Source: Brytella acorum
Lineage (GTDB): Bacteria > Pseudomonadota > Alphaproteobacteria > Acetobacterales > Acetobacteraceae
DNA: 64,000 nucleotides
Reading direction: 5' to 3'
Assembly: GCF_029309905.1 (NCBI RefSeq)
Contig: NZ_JARBJP010000001.1
Location: 124,001 to 188,000, forward strand
The notes under the pieces are model-generated. The model was not told the origin of the DNA, searched no databases, and saw only the letters and a list, made by a program, of their open reading frames with translations. The position numbers and the translations under genes are program-made. Below, in pieces: positions 45,036 to 53,490 of the stretch. Positions within the stretch are counted from its first letter, which is position 1. The number at the start of each line of letters is the position of its first letter.

Positions 45036-46568
45036 TCAGGCGTCGATCAGGGACTGGCCGGTCATGGCTTCCGGCTGGGAAAGCTCCATCAGATCGAGGA
45101 TCGTCGGCGCGAGATCCGCGAGACGCCCGTCGTGCAGGGACTTTGCGTGGCCGCCAACGAGCATGACCGGAACGAGATTGAGCGTATGCGCCGTATGCGG
45201 CTCTCCGGTCACAGGGTCGCGCATGGTTTCGCAGTTGCCATGATCGGCGGTGACGAGCAGGGCGCCCCCGACTTTTTCAATGGCGTCCGCGATGCGACCC
45301 AGGGCGGTATCGACGGTTTCACAAGCCTTGATCGCGGCGGCAAGAACCCCCGTATGGCCGACCATGTCGGGATTGGCGAAATTGAGGATGATCATATCGA
45401 AGCGACGGCTCTCGATCGCTTCGACGGCACGATCTGTGAGTTCCGGCGCCGACATCTCAGGCTGGAGATCATAGGTCGCGACTTTGGGTGAGGCGACCAT
45501 GATCCGTTCTTCGCCTTCGAACACGGCTTCACGGCCACCATTGAAGAAATAGGTCACGTGGGGGTATTTCTCGGTTTCCGCCATGCGCAGCTGGGTCTTG
45601 CCGGCGCGGGAAACCAGTTCCCCGAGAAGATCGTCCATCGACGCCTTCGGGAACAGAGTACCGAGCCGCTTTTCCAGATCCTTGCTGTAGGGCGTCATGC
45701 CGCAGGCCGCCGCGAAGCGGATGACGCGGGGACGTTCGAAACCCGTGAAGTCCGGCTGGACGAGGGCGTCGAGGATTTCGCGGATACGGTCGGATCGGAA
45801 ATTGGCCGAGAGGATGCCGTCGCCATCCTTCATGCCCGCATAGCCGCTGATCACGGCGGGTTCGACGAATTCGTCCGTGATGTTTCTGCCATAGCTATCC
45901 TGCAGGACCGAGAGAGCATCATCGAAGTGATGGCCCTGGCCTTCCGTGATCGCATCGTAAGCCTTGCGAACCCGTTCCCAGCGGTTATCGCGATCCATCG
46001 CATAATAGCGGCCCGAAACCGTGGCGATTTTCGCGCCAGCGGGCAGTTTTTCTGTCAGAGCGGTCAGATATTCGCGTCCGGACTGAGGTGCCGTGTCGCG
46101 ACCATCGGTGAAAACATGCACGGCAACGGGCATTCCCGCTTCGGCGACGATTTTCGCCAGGGCCACAATATGGTCCTGATGCGCGTGGACGCCGCCCGGC
46201 GAGACCAGACCGAGCAGATGGCAGGTGCCTCCGCTTTCGCGGAGCGCGCCGATCAGCCTGGTCAACTCGGGGTTTCGCGCGAGCGAGCCGTCCCGTGCCG
46301 CGCGTGAAATGCGGGGAAGTTCCTGCATGACGACGCGCCCCGCGCCGATATTGAGATGACCGACCTCGGAATTGCCCATCTGACCTTCGGGAAGGCCGAC
46401 ATCCTCGCCACATGTCACCAGATGAGCATGGGGCGAATTTTTCCAGAGGCGGTCGAAATTGGGGGTTTTCGCCAGCGCGACGGCGTTGTCTTCCGTCACG
46501 GAGCTATCTCCGAACCCGTCCAGAATGACGAGCATGACGGGGCGTGGCGGGGTCAGGTTCGATGTCAT
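45036..46568 (-). CDS. gpmI: 2,3-bisphosphoglycerate-independent phosphoglycerate mutase
   Basis: 510-residue Mn-dependent enzyme interconverting 3- and 2-phosphoglycerate in glycolysis/gluconeogenesis. Diagnostic are MLVILDGFGDSS (metal Asp), the nucleophilic Ser in GNSEVGHLNIGAGRVV, HQDHIVALA, ILNFANPDMVGHTG and VTADHGNCETM. The ATG at 46568 is preferred (GAGGG eight bases upstream) over a frame extending to 46583. First gene of the gpmI-envC-like set, with the same gene order as other alphaproteobacteria. Confidence 0.96.
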   Translation of the reverse strand: MTSNLTPPRPVMLVILDGFGDSSVTEDNAVALAKTPNFDRLWKNSPHAHLVTCGEDVGLPEGQMGNSEVGHLNIGAGRVVMQELPRISRAARDGSLARNPELTRLIGALRESGGTCHLLGLVSPGGVHAHQDHIVALAKIVAEAGMPVAVHVFTDGRDTAPQSGREYLTALTEKLPAGAKIATVSGRYYAMDRDNRWERVRKAYDAITEGQGHHFDDALSVLQDSYGRNITDEFVEPAVISGYAGMKDGDGILSANFRSDRIREILDALVQPDFTGFERPRVIRFAAACGMTPYSKDLEKRLGTLFPKASMDDLLGELVSRAGKTQLRMAETEKYPHVTYFFNGGREAVFEGEERIMVASPKVATYDLQPEMSAPELTDRAVEAIESRRFDMIILNFANPDMVGHTGVLAAAIKACETVDTALGRIADAIEKVGGALLVTADHGNCETMRDPVTGEPHTAHTLNLVPVMLVGGHAKSLHDGRLADLAPTILDLMELSQPEAMTGQSLIDA

Positions 46569-46667
46569 GGTAAAGGCCCTCAAGAAACTGGCCGGAGCAT
46601 GCCACCAAATGCGTCGCTTGCGAACCGGGACGCGGGCGCGTCCAGGCTCACATGTGACGGAGCAGGA

Positions 46668-46847
46668 TCAGACCTTGTTGATGGCGTCCTTGACATCACC
46701 CTTGAGGGTTTCGCCGTGGCCCTTGAGCTTCTGGGCCTCGCCTTCGGCCTCCAGCTTCTTGTTGTCGGTGACTTCGCCGACCTTCTGCTTCACGGTGCCG
46801 ATGGTTTTATCGATGGCGCCGGAGATTTTGTCTTTCATAGCGGTCAT
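46668..46847 (-). CDS. CsbD family stress protein
   Basis: 59 residues from the ATG at 46847 (AGGAAAT eight bases upstream), beginning MTAMKDKISGAIDKTIGTVK and containing the CsbD core VKQKVGEVTDNKKLEAEGEA. Small, soluble, highly charged. Family members are induced by general stress; the role is unknown. A GAAC-N16-CGTT sequence upstream (minus strand) resembles an EcfG-type stress promoter. Located between gpmI and msrB, which are on different strands. Confidence 0.85.
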   Translation of the reverse strand: MTAMKDKISGAIDKTIGTVKQKVGEVTDNKKLEAEGEAQKLKGHGETLKGDVKDAINKV

Positions 46848-46883
46848 GACGACATTTCCTTTCAACAGTGTTCTGCCCATATC

Positions 46884-46908
46884 AACGTCGACAGCCGACG
46901 AGAGTTCG
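46884..46908 (-). promoter_or_regulatory. EcfG-like stress promoter of the CsbD gene
   Basis: On the minus strand CGAAC (46908-46904), a 16-base spacer and CGTT (46887-46884) match the alphaproteobacterial general-stress sigma factor consensus GGAAC-N16/17-CGTT in eight of nine positions. It lies 37 bases upstream of the ATG. Confidence 0.45.
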
Positions 46909-46955
46909 TTTTTCTGTCACGATATCGACGGCATCTGAATGCGGGAGTGAAGATC

Positions 46956-47354
46956 ATGGCTCAGGACCAGAAGACGGGCTGCGGCCCTTCCGGATGTGGC
47001 GTGCCCCTTACACCGGAGCAGGAGCGCATCCTCCACGGGCACGGTACGGAGCGGCCCGGTTCCAGCGCCCTGAACGCGGAAAAGCGCGCGGGCATCTATC
47101 ATTGCGCGGGATGTGGCCGGTCCCTGTTCGACGCGGCGATGAAATATGAGAGCGGAAGTGGCTGGCCATCGTTTTTCGAGACCTTGCCCGAGGCGGTCGG
47201 CGTTACGCGAGACGCATCCCACGGTATGGTCCGGACGGAGGTTCATTGCGCGGGATGCGAAGGACATCTCGGGCATGTGTTTCCGGACGGCCCACGGCCC
47301 ACCGGGCTGCGCTACTGCATGAACGGGCTTGCACTCGACTTCCGCCCTTCCTGA
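46956..47354 (+). CDS. msrB: peptide methionine-(R)-S-oxide reductase
   Basis: 132-residue MsrB that reduces methionine-R-sulfoxide in proteins. Zinc-binding cysteines C50, C53, C98 and C101 and catalytic C121 (GLRYCMN) are present. Additional cysteines C9 and C14 in the N-terminus could serve as resolving residues. The ATG at 46956 is preceded by GGGAG and replaces a much longer open frame that runs antisense over the CsbD gene. It is 74 bases before upp, probably a separate or loosely linked transcript. Confidence 0.95.
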   Translation: MAQDQKTGCGPSGCGVPLTPEQERILHGHGTERPGSSALNAEKRAGIYHCAGCGRSLFDAAMKYESGSGWPSFFETLPEAVGVTRDASHGMVRTEVHCAGCEGHLGHVFPDGPRPTGLRYCMNGLALDFRPS

Positions 47355-47428
47355 AAGGAGAAACGGCGCCTGAAACTCTCTGCGTGCACGCTTCCGTGAA
47401 AAGGCCATCCTGCGCTAAGGAGGGACGT

Positions 47429-48076
47429 ATGAGCGAAACGAATACCCGTATGGCCCCCATCGTGGTCGACCATCCCCTCGTCCAGCACAAGCTGACGCGA
47501 CTGCGCCAGGCTTCGACCTCCACGGCGGGCTTTCGACGCCTGACGCGCGAACTCAGTCTGCTGCTCTGCTACGAAGCCACGCGTGATCTGCCGACGGAGG
47601 CCGTGGAGATCGAGACCCCGGTCGAGCGCACGACCGGTCGCACGCTTTCAGGCAAGAAGCTGTGCTTCATCTCCATCCTGAGGGCAGGAAACGGTATTCT
47701 TGACGGAATGCTGGATCTCGTTCCGGCGGCGCGCGTCGGGCATATCGGCCTGTATCGTGACCACGACACCCTCGAGGCGATCGAATATTACATGAAGCTG
47801 CCCGACGACGTGGCGGAGCGCGATTGTATCGTCGTCGATCCCATGCTCGCGACGGGCCATAGCGCCGCTGCGGCGATTGATCGCGTGAAGGCGGCGGGCG
47901 TGACGAACATCATCTTCGTCTGTCTGCTGGGCGCGCCCGAAGGGATGGATTACATGGCCGCGCGACACCCGGATGTGAAGATCGTAACCTGCTCGATAGA
48001 TCGCGGCCTGAATGAAAAAGGGTATATTGTGCCCGGACTCGGCGATGCCGGGGATCGCTTGTTTGGCACGAGGTGA
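47429..48076 (+). CDS. upp: uracil phosphoribosyltransferase
   Basis: 215-residue enzyme making UMP from uracil and PRPP in the pyrimidine salvage pathway. Visible are the substrate loop region [30 protein letters not shown], and the PRPP-binding loop [17 protein letters not shown], plus the C-terminal [17 protein letters not shown] that contacts uracil. ATG at 47429 follows AAGGAGGG. The next small gene begins three bases after its stop. Confidence 0.96.
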   Translation: MSETNTRMAPIVVDHPLVQHKLTRLRQASTSTAGFRRLTRELSLLLCYEATRDLPTEAVEIETPVERTTGRTLSGKKLCFISILRAGNGILDGMLDLVPAARVGHIGLYRDHDTLEAIEYYMKLPDDVAERDCIVVDPMLATGHSAAAAIDRVKAAGVTNIIFVCLLGAPEGMDYMAARHPDVKIVTCSIDRGLNEKGYIVPGLGDAGDRLFGTR

Positions 48077-48079
48077 AGC

Positions 48080-48298
48080 ATGACTCCCGAAGATGTAGGC
48101 GAATGGCTCGATCGTTGGGTCGAGGATCATCTGGCGGTCGGATCACTCGATCCGCAGATCGCCGCGGCACTCTGCCGGACGCAGGCTCTGGAAGCCGGAA
48201 TCAGCGATGCGCAGCTGACTGAAGCGGTTCAGGGCGATCTGGAAGCATTTCTGGCGGCGGAACAGGCCGATATCCAGACACCGGACGGTCCGTTCTGA
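48080..48298 (+). CDS. hypothetical protein, 72 residues
   Basis: Not recognised with certainty; possibly DUF768-like. A small acidic, all-helical, cytoplasmic protein (WLDRWVEDHL, then ALCRTQALEAGISDAQLTEA) ending in a flexible acidic tail. It has a good GAGGTGAAGC ribosome site that overlaps the upp stop, so it is cotranslated with upp. No metal motif or membrane helix is visible. Confidence 0.7.
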   Translation: MTPEDVGEWLDRWVEDHLAVGSLDPQIAAALCRTQALEAGISDAQLTEAVQGDLEAFLAAEQADIQTPDGPF

Positions 48299-48314
48299 CG
48301 GCCTTTTCCGGCTT

Positions 48315-49211
48315 TTAGAGCCAGGCCCGCAGAACGTTTTCAAGCCAGTCTGAAAAGAGCCGGACGCGACGGCTGAGATGCTGTCGATGCGGGTAGAGCA
48401 GACTGATCGGCAGGGCCTCGCTGCGCCACGCGCCCAGGACCTCGACCAGCGTACCGGCCTGAAGCTGGTCGCGGACGTCATAGGCCGGTATCTGGATGAG
48501 GCCGAGACCCGCGATCGCGCATGCGATCAGCGCTTCCGCGCTGTTGACCGTGACGCAGCCACGCATCAGTACCCTGCGTGGCGTATCGCCGTCCATCCAT
48601 TCCCAGTCTTCGATGCGGCCCGTCGAAGGCGACGCGTAGCGCACGGCGACATGTTCCGGCAGATCGTTCGGGCTCCGAGGCATGCCGTGGCGCGCGAGAT
48701 AGGCGGGACTGGCGACATTGATCAGCGTCAGCTCCCCCAGCTTGCGGACCACAAGACTGGAATCCTCCAGAGGGCCGACGCGTAACACGCAGTCGATCGC
48801 GTTTTCGACGAGGTTGACCACCCGGTCGCTCATGCCGAGTTCGACCTCGATATCAGGGTGGCGTTCAAGAAACTCCGGCAGCGCCGGGCAGACGATCAAC
48901 CGGCCGATCCTGCCGGGCAGGTCCACTCTCACGAGTCCCGTGACATGCGACGCTTCATCGAGGAAAAGGCGCTCCGCCTCGTCCATGTCCGCAATGAGGC
49001 GCAGGCAATGCGTATGGAAGATCGATCCGTTGGGCGTGGGGGAAACCGAGCGCGTCGTGCGGGCGAGGAGGCGCGTCCCCATGCGCGCCTCAAGGGTCTG
49101 AATGGCCGAAGACACGGTCGAACGAGGCATCTGGAGGCTGTCGGCCGCGCGGGTGAAGCTCCGGGTCTCGACCACGCGGACGAAGATGCGCAACACGTCT
49201 ATTCTGTCCAT
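48315..49211 (-). CDS. LysR family transcriptional regulator
   Basis: 298 residues from the ATG at 49211 (MDRIDVLRIF). The N-terminal winged HTH (about 5-62, FTRAADSLQMPRSTVSSAIQ) is followed by the LysR effector-binding domain (about 90-298). The subfamily resembles the CrgA/DsdC-like group common next to oxidoreductases. Divergent from an SDR gene with 141 bases between starts, which is the classic arrangement for a regulator controlling the divergent promoter; effector unknown. Confidence 0.9.
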   Translation of the reverse strand: MDRIDVLRIFVRVVETRSFTRAADSLQMPRSTVSSAIQTLEARMGTRLLARTTRSVSPTPNGSIFHTHCLRLIADMDEAERLFLDEASHVTGLVRVDLPGRIGRLIVCPALPEFLERHPDIEVELGMSDRVVNLVENAIDCVLRVGPLEDSSLVVRKLGELTLINVASPAYLARHGMPRSPNDLPEHVAVRYASPSTGRIEDWEWMDGDTPRRVLMRGCVTVNSAEALIACAIAGLGLIQIPAYDVRDQLQAGTLVEVLGAWRSEALPISLLYPHRQHLSRRVRLFSDWLENVLRAWL

Positions 49212-49243
49212 CGGCACCCAATTCGGATGATTGTTCGGCTTTT

Positions 49244-49260
49244 CTGACGGCTGCTGTCAG
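49244..49260. promoter_or_regulatory. candidate LysR box between the divergent LysR and SDR genes
   Basis: CTGAC (49244-49248) and GTCAG (49256-49260) form an interrupted palindrome with a seven-base spacer, 33-49 bases upstream of the LysR start and about 93 upstream of the SDR start. The position suits autoregulation and divergent control; the exact T-N11-A form is not present. Confidence 0.35.
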
Positions 49261-49352
49261 ATTTGTCCTGTTTATCCCTACTCTCCGAACGCCCACATTG
49301 AAACTAGGCCCGGCATGGATCGTGGCCGACGATTTCAAAGGGAAGCAGAGCC

Positions 49353-50126
49353 ATGATGGATCACAGCATCAAGGGAAAAACAGTTCTGATCGCGGGCGGC
49401 GCCAAGAATCTCGGCGGGCTCGTGGCGCGCGATCTGGCCGCGCACGGCGCTCGTGCCATCGCCATACATTATAATAGCCCCGCCTCCCGGGCGGACGCGG
49501 ATCGTACTGTCGCCGATCTCCGTCAGGCCGGCGTCGAAGCCGCGGCCTTTCAGGCGGATCTGACGACGGCCGACGCCAATGCCCGTCTGTTCGAGGAGGT
49601 TGTCGCGGCGCTCGGCCGACCCGATATCGCGATCAATACGGTTGGCAAGGTGCTCAAAAAGCCCATCGCCGAGACTTCGGAAGCCGAGTTTGACGCGATG
49701 TTCGCCGTCAACACGAAATCGGCGTTCTTCTTCATCAAGGAGGCCGGGAAACACCTGAACGACAACGGCAAGCTGCTGACGGTCGTGACCTCGCTGCTCG
49801 GGGCCTATACGCCATTCTACGCGACTTACGCGGGGAGCAAAGCTGCCGTCGAGCACTTCACCCGCGCGGCATCGAAGGAACTGGGCGGGCGCGGGATCTC
49901 CGTCAACGCGATCGGGCCGGGTCCCATGGATACGCCGTTTTTCTACGGTCAGGAGAGCGCTGATGCCGTGGCCTATCACAAAAGCGCCGCGGCCCTGTCA
50001 CCGTTCAGCACAACGGGACTGACCGATATCGCGGACATCGCGCCGCATATTCGTTTTCTCGTTTCGGAAGGCTGGTGGATGACCGGCCAGACCGTACTGA
50101 TCAATGGTGGCTACACGACCAAATAG
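49353..50126 (+). CDS. SDR family oxidoreductase
   Basis: 257-residue Rossmann-fold NAD(P)-dependent oxidoreductase. The dinucleotide loop is VLIAGGAKNLGGLVAR (11-26), catalytic Ser/Tyr/Lys lie in TSLLGAYTPFYATYAGSKAA (about 144-163), and the C-terminal INGGYTTK tail is intact. The Gly-loop (GGAKNLGG) lacks the usual GASSGIG form but fits 3-oxoacyl-ACP-reductase-like SDRs. AAGGGAAGC precedes the ATG pair at 49353. Substrate unknown; probably controlled by the divergent LysR protein. Confidence 0.9.
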   Translation: MMDHSIKGKTVLIAGGAKNLGGLVARDLAAHGARAIAIHYNSPASRADADRTVADLRQAGVEAAAFQADLTTADANARLFEEVVAALGRPDIAINTVGKVLKKPIAETSEAEFDAMFAVNTKSAFFFIKEAGKHLNDNGKLLTVVTSLLGAYTPFYATYAGSKAAVEHFTRAASKELGGRGISVNAIGPGPMDTPFFYGQESADAVAYHKSAAALSPFSTTGLTDIADIAPHIRFLVSEGWWMTGQTVLINGGYTTK

Positions 50127-50143
50127 GACGCCCGTCGGAAGCA

Positions 50144-50181
50144 GACCCTTCCTCGGCTCGCCCGAAGAGCGGGGAGGGGTC
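50144..50181. terminator. bidirectional hairpin between SDR and ilvA
   Basis: GACCCTTCC (50144-50152) pairs with GGAGGGGTC (50173-50181), one G-T wobble. It lies between convergent stops at 50126 and 50211, without a strong T-run. Confidence 0.4.
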
Positions 50182-50210
50182 ATTCCCGGATCGGGTCAGA
50201 CGGGAAGCGT

Positions 50211-51425
50211 TTATCCCCGCGTCACCATGTAATGGGCGCGCAGAGCGTTCTCGATCTCGCTGGCATGCGTGCCGTCGCGGGCTTCGATCATGATTTCGAG
50301 TTCCGCCGTCTGCACCGATGGCGCGGCGAACATGCGCTGATGCGAGACCTCGATGATGTTGCCGCCCAGATCGCCGATGCGCGTGGAAATATCGGCGAGC
50401 ACGCCGGGCCGGTCGGGAATCTGAAGGATCAGCGAGAGCAGTCGCCCGTCGCGGCGCAGGGCGCGCAGCAGCGTATTGGCGAGAATACGCGTGCCGATAT
50501 TGCCGCCGCTGATGGGCAGGGCGACGCGCTTGCCGCTGAAAATGTCGGGATTGGCCAGAACCGCCGCCAGAGCCGCGGCGCCCGCGCCTTCGCTGACCAG
50601 TTTCGCATTCTCGACGAGGCTGGCAATGGCGGATTCCACCTCGAGTTCACTGACCACCAGCACGCCCGCGAGGTGCGGCTGCACGACTTCGAAGCATTTG
50701 TCGCCCATCTGCCGGACGGCAATGCCCTCGGCGATGGTCGATCCTCCCAGCGTCTCCACGGTGTCGCCGGGAAAGGCCGAGAGCGAGGCGTAGCTCTCGA
50801 CCTGAACGCCATAGACTTCGACGCCGGGCCGCATATGCGCGGCCGCGATCGCGGTGCCGCTGATGAGGCCGCCGCCGCCGATGGGCACCACGACGGCATC
50901 GAGATCCGGGGCGTCCTCGAAAAGTTCGATGGCGAACGTGCCCTGACCCGCCATGACCGCGAGATCGTTGAACGGATGGACGAGAACGAGATTCTCGCGC
51001 TTGCGCAGTTCCTCGGCGACGAGGCTCGCTGCCGCGAAATCATCGCCCTCCGTGACGACCCGCGCCCCCCAGGACCGCGTGCGCTCCACCTTGGCGGTCG
51101 GCGTGAAGCGGGGCATGACGATGGTGGCCCTGATCCCCAGCAGACTCGCGTGTCGCGCCACGCCCTGGGCATGATTGCCCGCCGATACGGCGATGACGCC
51201 GCATTCGCGTTCCTCCGGCGAGAGGAGGGCGAGCTTGTTGGCCGCACCCCTTTCCTTGAAGGAGGCGACCGCCTGGAGGTTCTCGAGCTTCAGCCAGATA
51301 TCCGCGCCGCTGAGCTTGGAAAGGGCGGCGCAGGGAATGGTCGGCGTCCGGACGATACGCGGCGAAATTCGCTCATGCGCGGCGGCGATGGCAGCGAAAT
51401 CGAACGTGGGGATCGTCTGGAGCAT
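50211..51425 (-). CDS. ilvA: threonine ammonia-lyase (PLP) with ACT domain
   Basis: 404 residues. PLP-dependent deaminase producing 2-oxobutanoate for isoleucine synthesis. The lysine that binds PLP is in ASFKERGAANK (near 57), the glycine loop is VVPIGGGGLISGT (near 182), and a single C-terminal ACT domain occupies about 325-404. That architecture matches the short bacterial threonine ammonia-lyase, likely feedback-sensitive. Eight bases separate its ATG from the greA stop, so the two genes are cotranscribed. Confidence 0.93.
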   Translation of the reverse strand: MLQTIPTFDFAAIAAAHERISPRIVRTPTIPCAALSKLSGADIWLKLENLQAVASFKERGAANKLALLSPEERECGVIAVSAGNHAQGVARHASLLGIRATIVMPRFTPTAKVERTRSWGARVVTEGDDFAAASLVAEELRKRENLVLVHPFNDLAVMAGQGTFAIELFEDAPDLDAVVVPIGGGGLISGTAIAAAHMRPGVEVYGVQVESYASLSAFPGDTVETLGGSTIAEGIAVRQMGDKCFEVVQPHLAGVLVVSELEVESAIASLVENAKLVSEGAGAAALAAVLANPDIFSGKRVALPISGGNIGTRILANTLLRALRRDGRLLSLILQIPDRPGVLADISTRIGDLGGNIIEVSHQRMFAAPSVQTAELEIMIEARDGTHASEIENALRAHYMVTRG

Positions 51426-51433
51426 GGGAAAAC

Positions 51434-51907
51434 CTATTTGTAAGTGACCTTTAGAATTTCATATGTCCTGTCGCCGCCCGGCGCGGGCACGGCCACGCTG
51501 TCGCCGACGCTCTTGCCGATGAGCGACTTGGCCAGCGGCGAGGAAACCGACAAGAGACCCTGCTTGATGTCGGCTTCGTGGACGCCGACGATCTGATAGG
51601 CGCTTTCCTTGTCGGTCTCTTCGTCGACGAGTTCGATATGCGCGCCGAACTTCACCTGGTCGCCCGACAGCGTCGAAGGGTCGATGACGTCCGCCGTGGA
51701 TACCAGTTCCTCGAGTTCCATGATCCGCCCCTCAATGAAGGACTGGCGGTCACGCGCGGCATGGTATTCGGCGTTTTCGGAGAGATCCCCGTGCTCGCGC
51801 GCTTCGGCGATGGCACGGATCACGGCAGGACGGTCAACGCTCTTCAGTTGACGCAGCTCGTCCTCGAGCCGGGCCAGTCCACCGCGGGTCATCGGAATCT
51901 TCTGCAC
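51434..51907 (-). CDS. greA: transcription elongation factor GreA
   Basis: 157-residue factor that enters the RNA polymerase secondary channel and stimulates cleavage of backtracked transcripts. The N-terminal coiled coil carries the two functional acidic tip residues in REHGDLSENAEYHAARDRQ, and the C-terminal globular domain contains SPLAKSLIGKSVGDSVAV. Length is standard. It is upstream of ilvA in one transcript. Confidence 0.96.
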   Translation of the reverse strand: MQKIPMTRGGLARLEDELRQLKSVDRPAVIRAIAEAREHGDLSENAEYHAARDRQSFIEGRIMELEELVSTADVIDPSTLSGDQVKFGAHIELVDEETDKESAYQIVGVHEADIKQGLLSVSSPLAKSLIGKSVGDSVAVPAPGGDRTYEILKVTYK

Positions 51908-52107
51908 AACGTATCCCCAGAAACGAGTTAAGCCGCACGCGGGGCAACGAAGGCGAACCTCCGACGCCCCGCGCGGGCGATATTGAGATGAGGCGCCGGG
52001 ACATTCCCGTCGCGGCGTGTAAGGCCAGAGAAGCTAGGCGTTGCGGACCGCGACTTCAAGCACTCGTGTGAATTTCTCTTCATCCCGCAGGTTCGAGACG
52101 AAAAAAA

Positions 52108-52171
52108 TTATCGGGAATCGATAAAAAAACCTGTTCCTTATCGAAAAACAATATTATTGATTTTCGATAAG
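52108..52171. promoter_or_regulatory. AT-rich region with repeated TTATCG palindromes (candidate operators)
   Basis: Two inverted repeats stand out in a GC-rich genome. TTATCG-N5-CGATAA spans 52108-52124. A perfect 11-bp pair CTTATCGAAAA / TTTTCGATAAG spans 52137-52147 and 52161-52171. Four TTATCG half-sites therefore lie in about 65 bases, ending 27 bases before the first gene of the DUF2975/XRE operon. TATTATT between the second pair could serve as the -10. The XRE protein of the operon is the obvious ligand. The rest of the 290-base gap back to greA shows nothing recognisable. Confidence 0.6.
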
Positions 52172-52197
52172 AGACGGCAATGGTGGAGTGTTAAGGC

Positions 52198-52749
52198 ATG
52201 ATGAGGCGCTGGAAGGCATATCTGAAAACCACGCCAGAGCAGGAGGATGAGGCAGCGGGCATGATCGCGTCGCTTCTGCAGATCGCGGCCGGGTTGTGCT
52301 GGCTCAGCGCGACCGTGGAAGTCGCATGGTTCTTCCGCGCCGGGTGTCCCTCCTGGTTGCAGCCCAGCATCTTCGTTCATCACGTGCTCCTCGGCACGAC
52401 GCAGCGCCTCTCCGGCGCCGAGACCGTCGTGCGGGTCGCAGGTCTTGTGCTGAGTGCGGCGATCTATGACCGGGTCGCCCGGATTGCCGCGCATTGCGGC
52501 AGAGGTGCGGTGTTCACTCGTGTCAATGTCGTGGCGTTGCAGGCGATCGGCTGGCTGTCCATCGCCCGGCAGGTTGTGGAGGCGCTCGGCCTGTCCCTGC
52601 TGGACGCGGCCTTCGGACTGCCAGTCCCGGTTCATCCGGAAGTCAGCCACAATGTCGGCAGTCTCTCGACCACGGTTCTACCTTTCGTCATCGCCTGGAT
52701 CTTTCAGCGTGGCGTGAAAATTCAGGAGGAACTCGACGATGTGGTCTGA
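52198..52749 (+). CDS. DUF2975-like membrane protein 1
   Basis: 183 residues with four membrane helices (about 22-47, 65-90, 104-130 and 152-174). The segment FTRVNVVALQAIGWLSIARQ is the DUF2975 hallmark (the ..N-x-x-x-L-x-x-I-G-W.. helix), and it ends IFQRGVKIQEELDDVV, similar to the second DUF2975 protein of the operon. Family function is unknown; such proteins are almost always beside a YozG-like XRE regulator. The stop overlaps the next gene by 11 bases. Confidence 0.75.
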   Translation: MMRRWKAYLKTTPEQEDEAAGMIASLLQIAAGLCWLSATVEVAWFFRAGCPSWLQPSIFVHHVLLGTTQRLSGAETVVRVAGLVLSAAIYDRVARIAAHCGRGAVFTRVNVVALQAIGWLSIARQVVEALGLSLLDAAFGLPVPVHPEVSHNVGSLSTTVLPFVIAWIFQRGVKIQEELDDVV

Positions 52750-52969
52750 CGATGACGCTTCTCCACGGACAGGCAGGAGATCATGCCGACTGTTCGACCG
52801 GACAATCCGCTTGGCCGGAGCCGTATTTCTGGCGATCCTGCTTTCAGGATTTTTCGTGAACTGTCACGTGTCCTCGGATATTCACATGACGTTCAGCAAC
52901 GGTGTCCTGACGAAAGCCGTGACGCGCATGGTCGATGCCGTCGCCCTGCGTCTGGAGCAGAGCGCATGA
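52739..52969 (+). CDS. small single-pass membrane protein, 76 residues
   Basis: Not recognised. ATG at 52739 lies inside the end of the first DUF2975 gene, and its TGA overlaps the ATG of the second in ATGA, so it is probably translated by coupling. A basic N-terminus (about 1-24) precedes one helix (LAGAVFLAILLSGFFVNCHV, about 26-45). A short amphipathic C-terminus (VTRMVDAVALRLEQS) follows, perhaps outside the membrane. Its two-sided overlap argues strongly that it is a real component. Confidence 0.65.
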   Translation: MWSDDDASPRTGRRSCRLFDRTIRLAGAVFLAILLSGFFVNCHVSSDIHMTFSNGVLTKAVTRMVDAVALRLEQSA

Positions 52970-53487
52970 GCGGAGATCTTCCTGCCCCGCCCCGCCGCGT
53001 GGCGACGGCCATGCTCCTCGCAATAAGGATTGTGCGCGTCTTGCTTGTCGTCGCGAGCGTGGTGCTGATTTTCGCCGCGACGTCGCTTGTTCTGCGGGGG
53101 CTGCCACTGCCCTCCTGGATGAAAGTGTCAGGACCGCTGACTGACGGCATGATGCTGACTTTTGCTTCACTGGGTCTGCTCGAAGTCGTCGCGCTGTATT
53201 GTCTGCTTGGTTTGCTGGGAGAAGTGATTGCGACGGTCCGGGCGGGTGACCCTTTTCAAAGTCGGAATGCTGATCGGGTGCAGGCCATCGGCTGGTGGAT
53301 GGTCGTGATCCAGGGCGTCGACATGGCGAAAACGATCCTCGCTCTGTCGGGTGTTTCGCATGAAGATATGACGTCAGATAAAACCATATCGGTGACGGGA
53401 CTAGGCGCCATCGTGGTGGTGTTCATTCTAGCCTGGGTGTTCCGTATCGGCGCGCGCATGCGGGAAGAACTGGATCAGGTCGTCTGA
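52966..53487 (+). CDS. DUF2975 family membrane protein 2
   Basis: 173 residues, four helices (about 15-40, 55-80, 100-125 and 140-160). DUF2975 features include RAGDPFQSRNADRVQAIGWW and the C-terminal FILAWVFRIGARMREELDQV. It is paralogous to the protein at 52198-52749, although the two have diverged widely. The frame is open from 52783, but the ATG at 52966, overlapping the preceding stop, is the sensible start. The XRE gene begins three bases after its stop. Confidence 0.82.
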   Translation: MSGDLPAPPRRVATAMLLAIRIVRVLLVVASVVLIFAATSLVLRGLPLPSWMKVSGPLTDGMMLTFASLGLLEVVALYCLLGLLGEVIATVRAGDPFQSRNADRVQAIGWWMVVIQGVDMAKTILALSGVSHEDMTSDKTISVTGLGAIVVVFILAWVFRIGARMREELDQVV

Positions 53488-53490
53488 TAT

